This document shows, piece by piece, positions 8,214 to 15,562 of a stretch of DNA of 31,254 nucleotides. Position 1 is the first letter of the stretch. The number at the start of each line of letters is the position of its first letter. The notes beneath the pieces are model-generated. The model was given only the letters and a program-made list of their open reading frames with translations. It had not been told where the DNA came from and ran no database searches. The translations under genes were made by a program, and so were the position numbers. The DNA is from QHYU01 sp041493955 (GTDB taxonomy: Bacteria > Acidobacteriota > Terriglobia > Acidiferrales > UBA7541), in the NCBI GenBank assembly GCA_041493955.1, contig JBGPZW010000023.1:1-31254 (forward strand). The letters run 5' to 3'.

Positions 8214-9923
8214 TTACCTCACTTTCCCGCTCTCCACTTCGCGGCCGCTCACGGCCGCCGGGGCCTTCGCCTCGGCGGAGGACTCGATCGGCAGGGTCAC
8301 CGTAAACGTGGTGCCCCGGCCGGATTCGGAGGCGCCTTCGATGCGGCCGCCGTGACGCTCGACGATGCTCCGGCTGATGGCCAGACCCAGACCGACGCCG
8401 CGGCCGCGCTCCTTGGTAGTGAAAAAAGGCTCGAACAGATGCGGCAGGACGTCGGCGGGAATCCCCAGGCCGTCGTCCTGGACCTGGAGTTGCACCTCGG
8501 TGTACGGAGGGCGGTTCTCGGGCAGGGCGCGTAGGCGAATCCAGAGGTTGCCACCGTGAGGCATGGCGTCGATGGCATTCATCACCAGCGCCAGCAGCAC
8601 CTGCTGGAGTTGCCCTGGATCGGCGTGCACGGCGGGCAGCGCCTCCGGGCCGGCCCCGGCGATCTCCCGCTGCACCTGGATGGCATTGAGTTCCATCTGG
8701 TGTTGCACGAGGCGCAGCACGCGGTCCACGACTTCGTTCGGGTTCACCCACTCCAGATTCATCGGCGCCGCGCGGGAAAACATCAGCAGGTTTTTCACAA
8801 TTTCGCCGCAGCGGCGGCTCTCGGATTCGATCAGATCGAGCGAGCCGCCCACCTCCTCGCGCCGGGCCGCATCCCATTCCCCGCGCGCGAGCCACTTCTT
8901 GAGCAGCTTCGTGTAGGTGAGAATTCCGGCCAGCGGATTGTTGATCTCGTGGGCGACGACAGCGGCCAGCTTGCCGATCGAGGCCATCCTTTCCACCTGC
9001 AGCACGTGCTCGTGGGCTCGGCGCAGCTCCCGCGTCTTCAGTTCGACCCGCTCCTCCAGCGTGCGCGCCCAGGCGGTCAGCTCGGCGCGCGCGCCGGAGA
9101 GGTCCTCAGTCATCTTGTTGAACGAGGAGGCCAGCGCCCCCAGCTCGTCTCCGGAGCGCACTGGGAGGCGATAGTCGAGGTCTCCCTGGGCCACTTTGCG
9201 GGTCCCGGTGCTGAGTTCCTGAATGGGGCGGTGCACCACCAGCCAAATGAAGACCATGCTCACGCCGGTAATCAGCAACACTGCCAGCCCGGTGAAGCCG
9301 GCTAGACGCGCCTGGTGCTCGGCCAGCCGGGCGTCTACCGCAGCCAGGCTGAGGTCCGTATCAATCACGCCGAGAATGCGCCGATCGGAAGGATGGGCAT
9401 GGCAGGCGGCGTTTGAGCAGGCGGGCTCATTCTCGATGGGGCGGATCACGCCCAGGACGCGCTGGCCCTGGGCGTCGGTAAAGATGCGCGAGCGGTCGGG
9501 CCGCGCCAGCCGCGTGAGCGGCTCGCCCTGCCGGGTCTCGGGGGCGTGGCAGCGGTAGCAGGCCTCGGCGCGCTTGTCCACGTACGTGTTGACCTCGGCC
9601 GTGTCGGTGGAAACGCTGATGCGGCCGGCCTCGTTGAAAATGCGGATGCGGCGAATGCCCGGCTCATTGCCGATGGTGGTAATGACCTGGTAGAGCGCCT
9701 CGCGGTCATTGCGCATCATCTGGTAGCGCGTGCTGCGTTGGATGAGGTCGCTGATGCGGTCGGCGCTCTGCAACACCATCTCCTGCGACTGCCGGCGCTG
9801 CAGGTGCAAGTTCAGGTAGCCAAACAGGGTGAATAGAGCGGCCGTGCTCACCAGCAGGGCCAGAGCCAGCTTGACGGCCAGGCTGGCGCCCGGCCATCTG
9901 CGCCATTGGCCCGCCGTGGCCAT
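8214..9923 (-). CDS. membrane histidine kinase with c-type haem motifs in the periplasmic sensor
   Basis: 569 residues. A first membrane helix (about 14-36) and a second (about 208-231) enclose a periplasmic domain of ~170 residues. That domain contains CYRCH (Cys122-His126) and CSNAACH (Cys169-His175), i.e. one CxxCH and one CX4CH haem c attachment pattern. HAMP follows (about 232-285), then a coiled coil, HisKA with His325 in VVAHEINNP, and a HATPase with N, G1 and G2 boxes. It should sense a redox or gas signal through covalently bound haem and phosphorylate the regulator next door. It starts 3 nt after the NrfD gene and ends 6 nt before the regulator gene. CX4CH can fail to bind haem, so one or two haems are possible. 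Confidence 0.92.
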   Translation of the reverse strand: MATAGQWRRWPGASLAVKLALALLVSTAALFTLFGYLNLHLQRRQSQEMVLQSADRISDLIQRSTRYQMMRNDREALYQVITTIGNEPGIRRIRIFNEAGRISVSTDTAEVNTYVDKRAEACYRCHAPETRQGEPLTRLARPDRSRIFTDAQGQRVLGVIRPIENEPACSNAACHAHPSDRRILGVIDTDLSLAAVDARLAEHQARLAGFTGLAVLLITGVSMVFIWLVVHRPIQELSTGTRKVAQGDLDYRLPVRSGDELGALASSFNKMTEDLSGARAELTAWARTLEERVELKTRELRRAHEHVLQVERMASIGKLAAVVAHEINNPLAGILTYTKLLKKWLARGEWDAARREEVGGSLDLIESESRRCGEIVKNLLMFSRAAPMNLEWVNPNEVVDRVLRLVQHQMELNAIQVQREIAGAGPEALPAVHADPGQLQQVLLALVMNAIDAMPHGGNLWIRLRALPENRPPYTEVQLQVQDDGLGIPADVLPHLFEPFFTTKERGRGVGLGLAISRSIVERHGGRIEGASESGRGTTFTVTLPIESSAEAKAPAAVSGREVESGKVR

Positions 9924-9926
9924 GGT

Positions 9927-11114
9927 TCAGTCCTTCCCCACGGGCTGCGCCGCGAGCAACACGCGGCCGGGAGTAGGTTTCGGCCCGGCCAACTCGGGCT
10001 GCTCGGCGGGGAAGACGGGCAGGTGCTTGGCCGCCCAGCGAAAGATGGCAAAGCCCACGCCGATGAAGCAGAGTGTGAGCATGACCTCGGTCCATTTGGG
10101 CACATAGGAAGTTCCCGAACCCCGTTCCATGCCGGTGATGCTCACGTTCAGCCGGTGGGTAACAAATCCGAGCACGACCATCACCGCACAAAGATAGAGC
10201 GATGCCGGGTCGGTGCGCACGCTCCGCCGCCGCAGCAGCGCCATGGGCACCAGCATGAGCAGAATCTCCACGGCGAAAAGATAGGTTTCCGTGCGCGGCT
10301 CGCGCAGCAGGCCCAGGGCGCGGCGGTGGTAGAGATCGAGGAAGCGCATGGACAGATACACGGCCAGCAGCACGGTCAGCACGCGGCCCATGCTGGCGAG
10401 CAGCGGCAGCTCGAGTTGGCGGCCGAAGGCGCGGCTGCTGTGCCAGGACTCGAAGATGGTCATGGCCAGGCCGGCGCACAGCGCCGAAACAAAAAAGAAC
10501 AGCGGCAGCAGCGGCGAGTACCACAGCGGGTAGAGCTTGTGCGGCACGATCAAGTACAAGCTGCCCAGGGAGGACTGATGCAGCGTGGAGAGGATGACGC
10601 CGGCGATCACCAGCGGGATGGAAACAACGCGCATCCCGCGCAGCGCCACGCGCCAGCCCAGGCGCTCGAAAACGGCCGGAGCAAACTCGAGCCCCAGCAC
10701 GGCGGTGTAGAGCATGACGCACCAGGCAACCTCAAACATCACCGAGCGCGGGTTCCACATCACCACCGCATGCCAGATCCGATAGGACCGGCCGAGGTCA
10801 TAGAGCAGAGCCAGGATCACCAGCAGATAGCCGAGAAACGCGGTGAGGATCGCCGGGCGCAGGACGGGTTTGTAGCGCTCGATGTTGAAGATGTGGACCA
10901 CGGCCGCCAGGGTAAAGCCGCCGGCTGCCAGGCCCACGCCGCACAGCACGTCGAAGCCGATCCACAAGCCCCACGGAAACGAATCGCTCAGGTGGGTCGC
11001 GCCACCGAGGGCGTAATAGAAGCGCACAAAGGTCGCGTAGAGCCCGCCAACCAGCAGGACGCCAAACACCCCTTGCCAGAACGTGAGCCGCTTGCGGGAG
11101 AGCAACCCGCTCAT
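9927..11114 (-). CDS. NrfD/HybB-type quinone-interacting membrane protein
   Basis: 395 residues with about ten hydrophobic helices, matching HybB/NrfD/PsrC-like integral membrane subunits that exchange electrons or protons with the quinone pool and carry no haem. The segment SFPWGLWIGFDVLCGVGLAAGGF near residue 45 is typical of HybB. The start is the ATG at 11112-11114, which overlaps the stop of the ferredoxin gene as ATGA; a longer reading frame exists, but this coupling decides the start. It pairs with the HybA-like protein upstream. No hydrogenase, molybdopterin or nitrite reductase subunit is nearby, so its electron partner may be a cytochrome of the island. It is followed 3 nt later by the haem-sensing kinase. 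Confidence 0.93.
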   Translation of the reverse strand: MSGLLSRKRLTFWQGVFGVLLVGGLYATFVRFYYALGGATHLSDSFPWGLWIGFDVLCGVGLAAGGFTLAAVVHIFNIERYKPVLRPAILTAFLGYLLVILALLYDLGRSYRIWHAVVMWNPRSVMFEVAWCVMLYTAVLGLEFAPAVFERLGWRVALRGMRVVSIPLVIAGVILSTLHQSSLGSLYLIVPHKLYPLWYSPLLPLFFFVSALCAGLAMTIFESWHSSRAFGRQLELPLLASMGRVLTVLLAVYLSMRFLDLYHRRALGLLREPRTETYLFAVEILLMLVPMALLRRRSVRTDPASLYLCAVMVVLGFVTHRLNVSITGMERGSGTSYVPKWTEVMLTLCFIGVGFAIFRWAAKHLPVFPAEQPELAGPKPTPGRVLLAAQPVGKD

Positions 11115-11872
11115 GACAGCCTCGCTTTCTCCGCTTGCTCGGCTGCCGCCACTTCTTCCCGCCGATGAGTGATCCACCAGATTCCGCCCAGCACCACCGA
11201 GCCGAGCACGGCAATATCGGGAACGTGCGAGAGCACCCGCCAGGTGAGCAGGGGCAGCGGCTCATGCGGCAGGTCGGCGCGGTAACCGAACTGCTCGAAG
11301 GGAACACTGGAGAGCAGGAGCACAGCGGTACCGCCGACCTCCGAGAGGCCGTAGATGTGGTTCACATACTGATCCGGCTTCTCGCGAAGGCGCTGCTGCG
11401 CTTCGGCGATCAACTCATCGCGCGCGCCGAACTTCGTCGCGCCGGTGGGACAGATCTCTGCGCAGGCGGTCGGCCGGCCCGCCGCGACGCGATCGGCGCA
11501 CATGTCGCACTTCTTCACGATGGGGAGCCGCTTGTTCCATTCGTACGCGGGCACCTGGAACGGGCAGGAGAGCATGCAGTAGCGGCAGCCGATGCAGCGA
11601 TTCTGATCGTAGACGACCGGGCCAGCGGCTGTTTTCTGGAGGGCGCCCACCGGGCACACCGAAACGCAGGTGGGATCCCCACAGTTCATGCACAGGCGGC
11701 GCATGAACTTGTCGCCGCGCACGCGGACAGCGGTCAATTTGTGAGCAGAGAGTTTTTCTTCCGCGGCGATGGAATCGCTGTAGGGCAGGTGGTTACGTTC
11801 GGCACAGCCTTGTTCACACAGCTTGCATCCGATACACAAGGTCGCGTCGTACAGGATGGCTTTGCTCATCAT
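11111..11872 (-). CDS. HybA/NrfC-like 4x[4Fe-4S] protein with C-terminal membrane anchor
   Basis: 253 residues. Four cysteine groups fit four [4Fe-4S] clusters: Cys13/16/19/23, 61/64/69/73, 93/96/99/103 and 122/125/137/141. A single hydrophobic helix at about 217-235 near the C-terminus resembles HybA. E. coli HybA is exported by Tat; this protein has no Tat or Sec signal, so the clusters may face the cytoplasm. It should pass electrons to or from the NrfD-type protein whose start overlaps its stop. A sigma-54 promoter lies about 30 nt upstream of the ATG. Either of two adjacent ATG codons (11870-11872 or 11867-11869) could be the start. No catalytic subunit follows, so the donor or acceptor is unknown. 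Confidence 0.92.
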   Translation of the reverse strand: MMSKAILYDATLCIGCKLCEQGCAERNHLPYSDSIAAEEKLSAHKLTAVRVRGDKFMRRLCMNCGDPTCVSVCPVGALQKTAAGPVVYDQNRCIGCRYCMLSCPFQVPAYEWNKRLPIVKKCDMCADRVAAGRPTACAEICPTGATKFGARDELIAEAQQRLREKPDQYVNHIYGLSEVGGTAVLLLSSVPFEQFGYRADLPHEPLPLLTWRVLSHVPDIAVLGSVVLGGIWWITHRREEVAAAEQAEKARLS

Positions 11873-11901
11873 TAGCTCTCAACACCACCAAGCGAAGCCA
11901 G

Positions 11902-11917
11902 CGCAATCTGCCTGCCA
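11902..11917 (-). promoter_or_regulatory. sigma-54 (-24/-12) promoter of the HybA-NrfD-kinase-regulator operon
   Basis: The minus strand reads TGGCAGGCAGATTGCG, matching TGGCACG-N4-TTGCW at 10 of 12 fixed positions, including all of TGG and TTGC with exact GG-N10-GC spacing. The predicted start is near 11891, about 20 nt before the ATG. A sigma-54 activator is encoded in the same operon and a dyad lies upstream, which makes this the best regulatory call in the window. Confidence 0.68.
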
Positions 11918-11977
11918 GCAGGGTCTTAGGCATGGAAAATCTCCATCGCGCTATCCCTCTCATTCGTTGGAGTTTGA

Positions 11978-11995
11978 ACTGACGGAGAGGTCAGT
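11978..11995. promoter_or_regulatory. inverted repeat ACTGAC-N6-GTCAGT, candidate activator site
   Basis: A perfect 6+6 inverted repeat with a 6-base spacer lies 61-78 bases upstream of the -24 element, about -85 to -105 from the predicted start. That is where NtrC-family activators usually bind. It is proposed as the binding site of the regulator encoded at 6840-8207, by position and symmetry only. Confidence 0.5.
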
Positions 11996-12027
11996 CCGGT
12001 TTTGAAACGACGGGACTTAGCATCGCT

Positions 12028-12041
12028 GCTGAGGAATTCAA
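12028..12041 (-). repeat. 14-base motif, copy 2 of 2
   Basis: The minus strand reads TTGAATTCCTCAGC, 13 of 14 bases identical to the copy at 13148-13161. It lies in the gap between the GcvH-like terminator and the sigma-54 promoter. Confidence 0.45.
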
Positions 12042-12090
12042 CGCAGCCTGTGGGTGGAGTCCCTGCTGGCCGGGAATATCCAGTCGATGC

Positions 12091-12132
12091 AAAAACCTGC
12101 GGCGTCCCGACTCCCCGAAGGTTGTCGGGACG
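12091..12132 (-). terminator. rho-independent terminator after the GcvH-like gene
   Basis: Reading the minus strand, a perfect 9-bp stem CGTCCCGAC/GTCGGGACG encloses a 12-base loop that itself can fold around a TTCG tetraloop. A run of five T follows 7 nt after the stem. It lies about 35 nt past the GcvH-like stop and separates that gene from the sigma-54-driven operon. Confidence 0.65.
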
Positions 12133-12167
12133 TCGCCGAAGACGAGCTACGAGAGGCACCAACAGAG

Positions 12168-12851
12168 TCAGCTCAGGAAGAACTCGCGGGTCAATTTGGT
12201 CCACTCCTGCTCGGGTAGGTGCTCGATGAGGTCGCGGACGGCCAGACCACCGTCTTGTGCCATGGCAACAGCAGGCTCCCCAGCCAGCACCGGGATTCTG
12301 CTGAGCAAGCGCTGCGCAGCTTCTTCCAACCACTTCCGCGCTACGGCGCCGCCGAGCAGGTTGCGGAAGTTGGTCTTGGCATCTGGCGATTGGACGGTCG
12401 CCAGCCAGCCTTCGCCGTAAGGATCGCGAAGAGCTAGATTTGGATCCCTGAGCACGGCCTCGTTGACGTTGGTGATGATGCCCTCCATCGGCGAGACAAT
12501 TTCTGCCTTGCCACCATCGCGGTAAACCGTCAGGAGGGTCTGACCCTGGCGAACCCACCGGTCGCGCTGCGGCAGGGTGATGCGCTCGATCTTGCCGATC
12601 AGGCGCACGGCAAAGTCGTCCAGGCCGACACGCGCCAGGTTGGGGCTTTCGCTGAGCGCCCAGGTGTGACCCGGGTGATAGCGCAGGTTCTCGGGCAATT
12701 CAAAACCAGCAACGACGGCGGGCTGCAACCGCGGCGCCATCACCGGCTCGCGCGCGGCAACCTTCACGGGTTGCGGGGCGCGCTTGCGAGCGTAGAAAAA
12801 GTCGATCGTCAGGAAGACGATGAATGTTGCGAGGATAAGTAGGACGGTCAT
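12168..12851 (-). CDS. membrane-anchored GcvH-like (lipoyl-domain-like) protein
   Basis: 227 residues. An N-terminal membrane helix (2-20) is followed by a linker and a domain that aligns with glycine cleavage H protein from LRYHPGHTW (about 56) to GEGWLATVQSPD. An ungapped alignment with E. coli GcvH, made by eye from memory, puts Gly113 where the lipoyl lysine should be; the nearest lysine is Lys115, two residues on. It is therefore probably not a normal lipoyl carrier, although Lys115 could be modified. There is an extra ~60-residue tail. The ATG at 12849-12851 has GGGAGG close upstream. No other glycine cleavage genes are present. The context between the 13-haem cytochrome and HybA-NrfD suggests an accessory role in respiration; its function is not known. 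Confidence 0.85.
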   Translation of the reverse strand: MTVLLILATFIVFLTIDFFYARKRAPQPVKVAAREPVMAPRLQPAVVAGFELPENLRYHPGHTWALSESPNLARVGLDDFAVRLIGKIERITLPQRDRWVRQGQTLLTVYRDGGKAEIVSPMEGIITNVNEAVLRDPNLALRDPYGEGWLATVQSPDAKTNFRNLLGGAVARKWLEEAAQRLLSRIPVLAGEPAVAMAQDGGLAVRDLIEHLPEQEWTKLTREFFLS

Positions 12852-12904
12852 GGGCCACCTCCCGGCGGGTCTTCTCTCGTGACCAGCATTCCAACCGGTA
12901 TAAA

Positions 12905-12920
12905 GGCAACCGAGGGTCCA
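12905..12920 (-). promoter_or_regulatory. possible sigma-54 site upstream of the GcvH-like gene
   Basis: The minus strand reads TGGACCCTCGGTTGCC, with TGG and TTGC at the right spacing (GG-N10-GC) but poor bases between. The predicted start is near 12894, about 43 nt before the ATG. It would put this gene under the same regulator as the HybA-NrfD operon. Confidence 0.35.
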
Positions 12921-13123
12921 TTGCTTGGGTAAGAGTGGTTGCGAGCGGATTCTGTGTATCTCGCTGAAAAGGAGGAAGATGTGGCAGAGTCAAAGAACGG
13001 CCGTGACGGGCCTCGTTGGCCTTTTCAGCAGGGAGTGTTGAAAAATACAACGACCCAGGACAACGCGCTCTCGGTTCTCGCGGCTAACATGTGCATTGGG
13101 AGCGGCTTGCAGCAGGGTGAGGG

Positions 13124-13164
13124 CTGTTGAATTACGCAACCGCTCTCGCTGAGAAATTCAACAG
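13124..13164. repeat. perfect 10-bp inverted repeat with 21-base spacer
   Basis: The arms CTGTTGAATT (13124-13133) and AATTCAACAG (13155-13164) are exact reverse complements. The element lies about 55 nt past the end of the 13-haem cytochrome gene. No T-run follows on the minus strand, so it may be an mRNA 3' stem-loop, a binding site or a small mobile-repeat remnant rather than a simple terminator. Confidence 0.6.
13148..13161 (-). repeat. 14-base motif, copy 1 of 2
   Basis: The minus strand reads TTGAATTTCTCAGC, matching 13 of 14 bases of the copy at 12028-12041 (TTGAATTCCTCAGC). Both copies lie downstream of minus-strand genes, and this one overlaps the right arm of the inverted repeat. 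Confidence 0.45.
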
Positions 13165-13218
13165 GTTTGCAACCGCAGCCGGGAGCGCGTCAGGAATTCT
13201 TAGCGTCGGATAAAAGAA

Positions 13219-15489
13219 TCAGCTCACTTTCGGCGGCTTGCGAGGAGTGTCCGGAGCCGAAGGCTTTTCCGGTTCATCCAGACCCGCCGATTGCCCGGTT
13301 CCAGATCTGGTCTCGGGCGGCGGGGGATCTGGAGCTGTTTCACCCGGGGGCCGGGCAGGAGACGCGTTTTGCTCGGCGGCGCGCGCTGCCCGCGAGGCCT
13401 CTGTGAGCAGAAGCTCGAGGTAGTAGGCTGGGCGAGTGACCCGGAGGTGTTCGGCCGGCACTCTGCCGGTCAGCCAGGAACGGTCCATGGGATAGACGTC
13501 GGGGTCAAAAATGGTGATGTAGAAGTGCCAGAGGAGAATCGAGAGCGCAGCGAGGATGGCTTCGTAGTAGTGGATGGCCGTGGCAGCGTCGGCCACCCAC
13601 TTCGGGAAGTGGCGCAGCGTGAAATTGTTGAACCAGAGCAGAAAACCCGAAAGGCTCATCACCACCGTGCCCCACATAAATGCGAGGTACTCAATTTTTT
13701 CAGCGTAGTTGATTTTCCCGAAGGTGGGCCGCTCGCGGGAGAGCCCCAGGTTGTAGCGCACAACAGCGAACAGCTCGAAGAGGTCCCGGATCCCTGGCCG
13801 CATGTAACGCAGCAGGACGCGGTCGCGCCGCGAAACGATGAGATGGATGAGGTGATAGACCAGCGAGGCGACCAGCACGACCGCGGCCGTGCGATGCAGC
13901 GTCCCGCGGAATCCGAACCGGCCCTCCCAGCGCAGTAGCGGCTGCGCCCACCAGGATTCCGGGAACTTCAGGGCAAACCCTGTGTACACCAGAATGGGAA
14001 AACTAATCACCACCAACCAATGCGCAACGCGAAAGTGCAGGTTCATCCGCGTGATTTCTTCGCCGGCGTGCGCCGCCGCAGCGACATGCGACGCGCCGCC
14101 GCGGACGAATTTGGCCAGGAAGTCGAGCGCGTTGTGGAGCACGATGAAGGCCACGGTCCACGGGATCAGAATCCAGTAGGCCACGCGAATCCAGCGCACC
14201 ACGACGTGCTCGCTGCGCGTGGCAGAGCGCACATGCACGGGGCCAATGGCGAACCTCTCGCCCGCGCCGGGATGGCAGTTGCCGCAGGTCTTCGAGAGAT
14301 TGGCCGGATGTATGGTGGAACGCGGATCGCTCGAGGGCAGGATGTTGTGCACGCCATGGCAGGAGGCGCAGTTGGCCACGGTTTGCGCGCCGGAGCGCAG
14401 GGCCAGGCCGTGATAACTGTCGGCGTAGGACGGCACCTTGTCGCCGGGGAGGTTGTAGCGCTGGGCCAGGCGTTCGTCGCTGTGGCAGTGGCCGCAGGTC
14501 ACGCGGGAAACGCGCGCCCGATTGACCAGCGATTGCGGCTCGCTGGGCGCCAGGATGTTGTGCTCGCCGTGACAGTCGGTGCAGATCGGGGCACCGGGGA
14601 CGCTGCGTGCGACTGCCTGGCCATGAATGCTTTGCTGATAGATGTTCTTGATGGCGGTGTGGCAGGCGCCGCAGGTCTCCATCACGTTCCAATGGTTGAT
14701 GCTGGATCGTGAATCGCGCCCCGGAAAGATGGCGTGATTCGCATGGCAATCTGAACACGATGCGGCCAACGGATTTCCGGCGGCCACGGCGCGGCCGTGC
14801 ACGCTCAGCCGGTAGGCTTCGACCGGATGCGCGAAAGGAATATTGTGCCGGGCCAGAAACTCCGGGTTCGCATGGCAGGAGCCGCAGGTGTCCGGGAGGT
14901 TTTTCTTCGCCACCGGAGAGGCGGGATCGTGCGCGCGCAGAATCTTGTGTGCGGGGCCGTGGCAGGACTGGCAGGTTGCGCCGGCCGGATCTCCAGCCCT
15001 CCGCACGGTGGCGTGGACGCCGGATTGATAATCGCGGACGATCGGGCCGTGACAACCAGCGCAAGCCTGCGGGGCCGCGGTTGCGGCGCGCTGGATTTCG
15101 TGGGCAGGGCCATGGCAACTCGCGCAGGCCTGCGCGCCGAGCTTGTGGTGGGCGCTCCCGGCCACTTCGGCAGGAGGCTGCGCATGGCAGGACGCGCAAC
15201 TCACTCGGGGCATCGGCTTGGGATGCGGATAATCTTTGATACCGGTGTGGCACGTTGAGCAGTCGAGCGCGCCGTGGACGCTGGCCTTGTGTTTGGCGGC
15301 GTCCACGTAAATGCTGCGGCCCGACTCGGATTTCATGTCCGCCTGACCGTGGCAGGCCAAGCAGACCTCGTTCTCACTTCGGCCTGTCGCCGCGGCCGGT
15401 CGCGGCGCCTGCGCGCGCGCGGCTGCCAATGCCAGTACTAACCCAAGCACAACGGAAAAGGACGGCGAAATTGCGATCGGCCTTTTCAC
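13219..15489 (-). CDS. 13-haem cytochrome c fused to a b-type cytochrome membrane domain (CbcL-like)
   Basis: 756 residues. A signal peptide (about 1-26) is followed by a periplasmic part with 13 CxxCH motifs between residues 43 and 406. A membrane domain (about 430-690) follows with several helices and histidine pairs suited to b haems (for example LHFRVAHW, HRTAAVVLVASLVYHLIH and the late IHYYEAILAALSILLWHF). The tail is Pro-rich and polar. The layout resembles Geobacter CbcL, where a multihaem domain is joined to a HydC/FdnI-like diheme b domain that oxidises menaquinol; here there are more haems. It probably moves electrons between quinone and periplasmic cytochromes. The start is a GTG (15487-15489) with a modest GGTGAG site. 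It begins 73 nt after the NapC-like gene ends. Confidence 0.93.
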   Translation of the reverse strand: MKRPIAISPSFSVVLGLVLALAAARAQAPRPAAATGRSENEVCLACHGQADMKSESGRSIYVDAAKHKASVHGALDCSTCHTGIKDYPHPKPMPRVSCASCHAQPPAEVAGSAHHKLGAQACASCHGPAHEIQRAATAAPQACAGCHGPIVRDYQSGVHATVRRAGDPAGATCQSCHGPAHKILRAHDPASPVAKKNLPDTCGSCHANPEFLARHNIPFAHPVEAYRLSVHGRAVAAGNPLAASCSDCHANHAIFPGRDSRSSINHWNVMETCGACHTAIKNIYQQSIHGQAVARSVPGAPICTDCHGEHNILAPSEPQSLVNRARVSRVTCGHCHSDERLAQRYNLPGDKVPSYADSYHGLALRSGAQTVANCASCHGVHNILPSSDPRSTIHPANLSKTCGNCHPGAGERFAIGPVHVRSATRSEHVVVRWIRVAYWILIPWTVAFIVLHNALDFLAKFVRGGASHVAAAAHAGEEITRMNLHFRVAHWLVVISFPILVYTGFALKFPESWWAQPLLRWEGRFGFRGTLHRTAAVVLVASLVYHLIHLIVSRRDRVLLRYMRPGIRDLFELFAVVRYNLGLSRERPTFGKINYAEKIEYLAFMWGTVVMSLSGFLLWFNNFTLRHFPKWVADAATAIHYYEAILAALSILLWHFYITIFDPDVYPMDRSWLTGRVPAEHLRVTRPAYYLELLLTEASRAARAAEQNASPARPPGETAPDPPPPETRSGTGQSAGLDEPEKPSAPDTPRKPPKVS

Positions 15490-15538
15490 AGCTCACCGGC
15501 GCCGGCAGGAGATCTTTCCAGGAGCGACGAGGGGCCGG

Positions 15539-15554
15539 CGCAACCCGCTCGCCG
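15539..15554 (-). promoter_or_regulatory. weak possible sigma-54 site before the 13-haem cytochrome
   Basis: The minus strand reads CGGCGAGCGGGTTGCG in the 73-nt gap. GG-N10-GC spacing and TTGC are present, but T at the first position and the ACG block are not. It may be chance in GC-rich DNA. Confidence 0.22.
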
Positions 15555-15562
15555 GGGCGCGG

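Larger units (their letters stand above)
12852..13218. other. intergenic region with repeats between the 13-haem cytochrome and GcvH-like genes
   Basis: About 370 bases without a credible gene. It holds a possible sigma-54 site (12905-12920), a 10-bp inverted repeat (13124-13164), a copy of the 14-base motif also found at 12028-12041, and a short GTTG/CAAC hairpin around an A-rich loop near 13037-13051. It looks like a landing place for small dispersed repeats, but no transposase remnant is seen. Confidence 0.5.

Noticed and set aside
6675..8534. Long open frame on the plus strand opposite the regulator gene (and similar ones at 15623-17221, 9906-11168 and 1989-3323).
   Set aside because: Each is an antisense shadow of a clearly recognised minus-strand gene in GC-rich DNA; the peptides resemble no family.
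9927..11872. A [NiFe]-hydrogenase operon, because of the HybA/HybB-like pair.
   Set aside because: No large or small hydrogenase subunit and no maturation genes occur in the window.
12168..12851. A true glycine cleavage H protein.
   Set aside because: The lipoyl lysine position is glycine, there is a membrane helix, and no gcvT/gcvP genes are near.
12852..13218. A degraded insertion sequence in the repeat-bearing gap.
   Set aside because: No transposase remnant, no long terminal repeats and no target duplication could be found.
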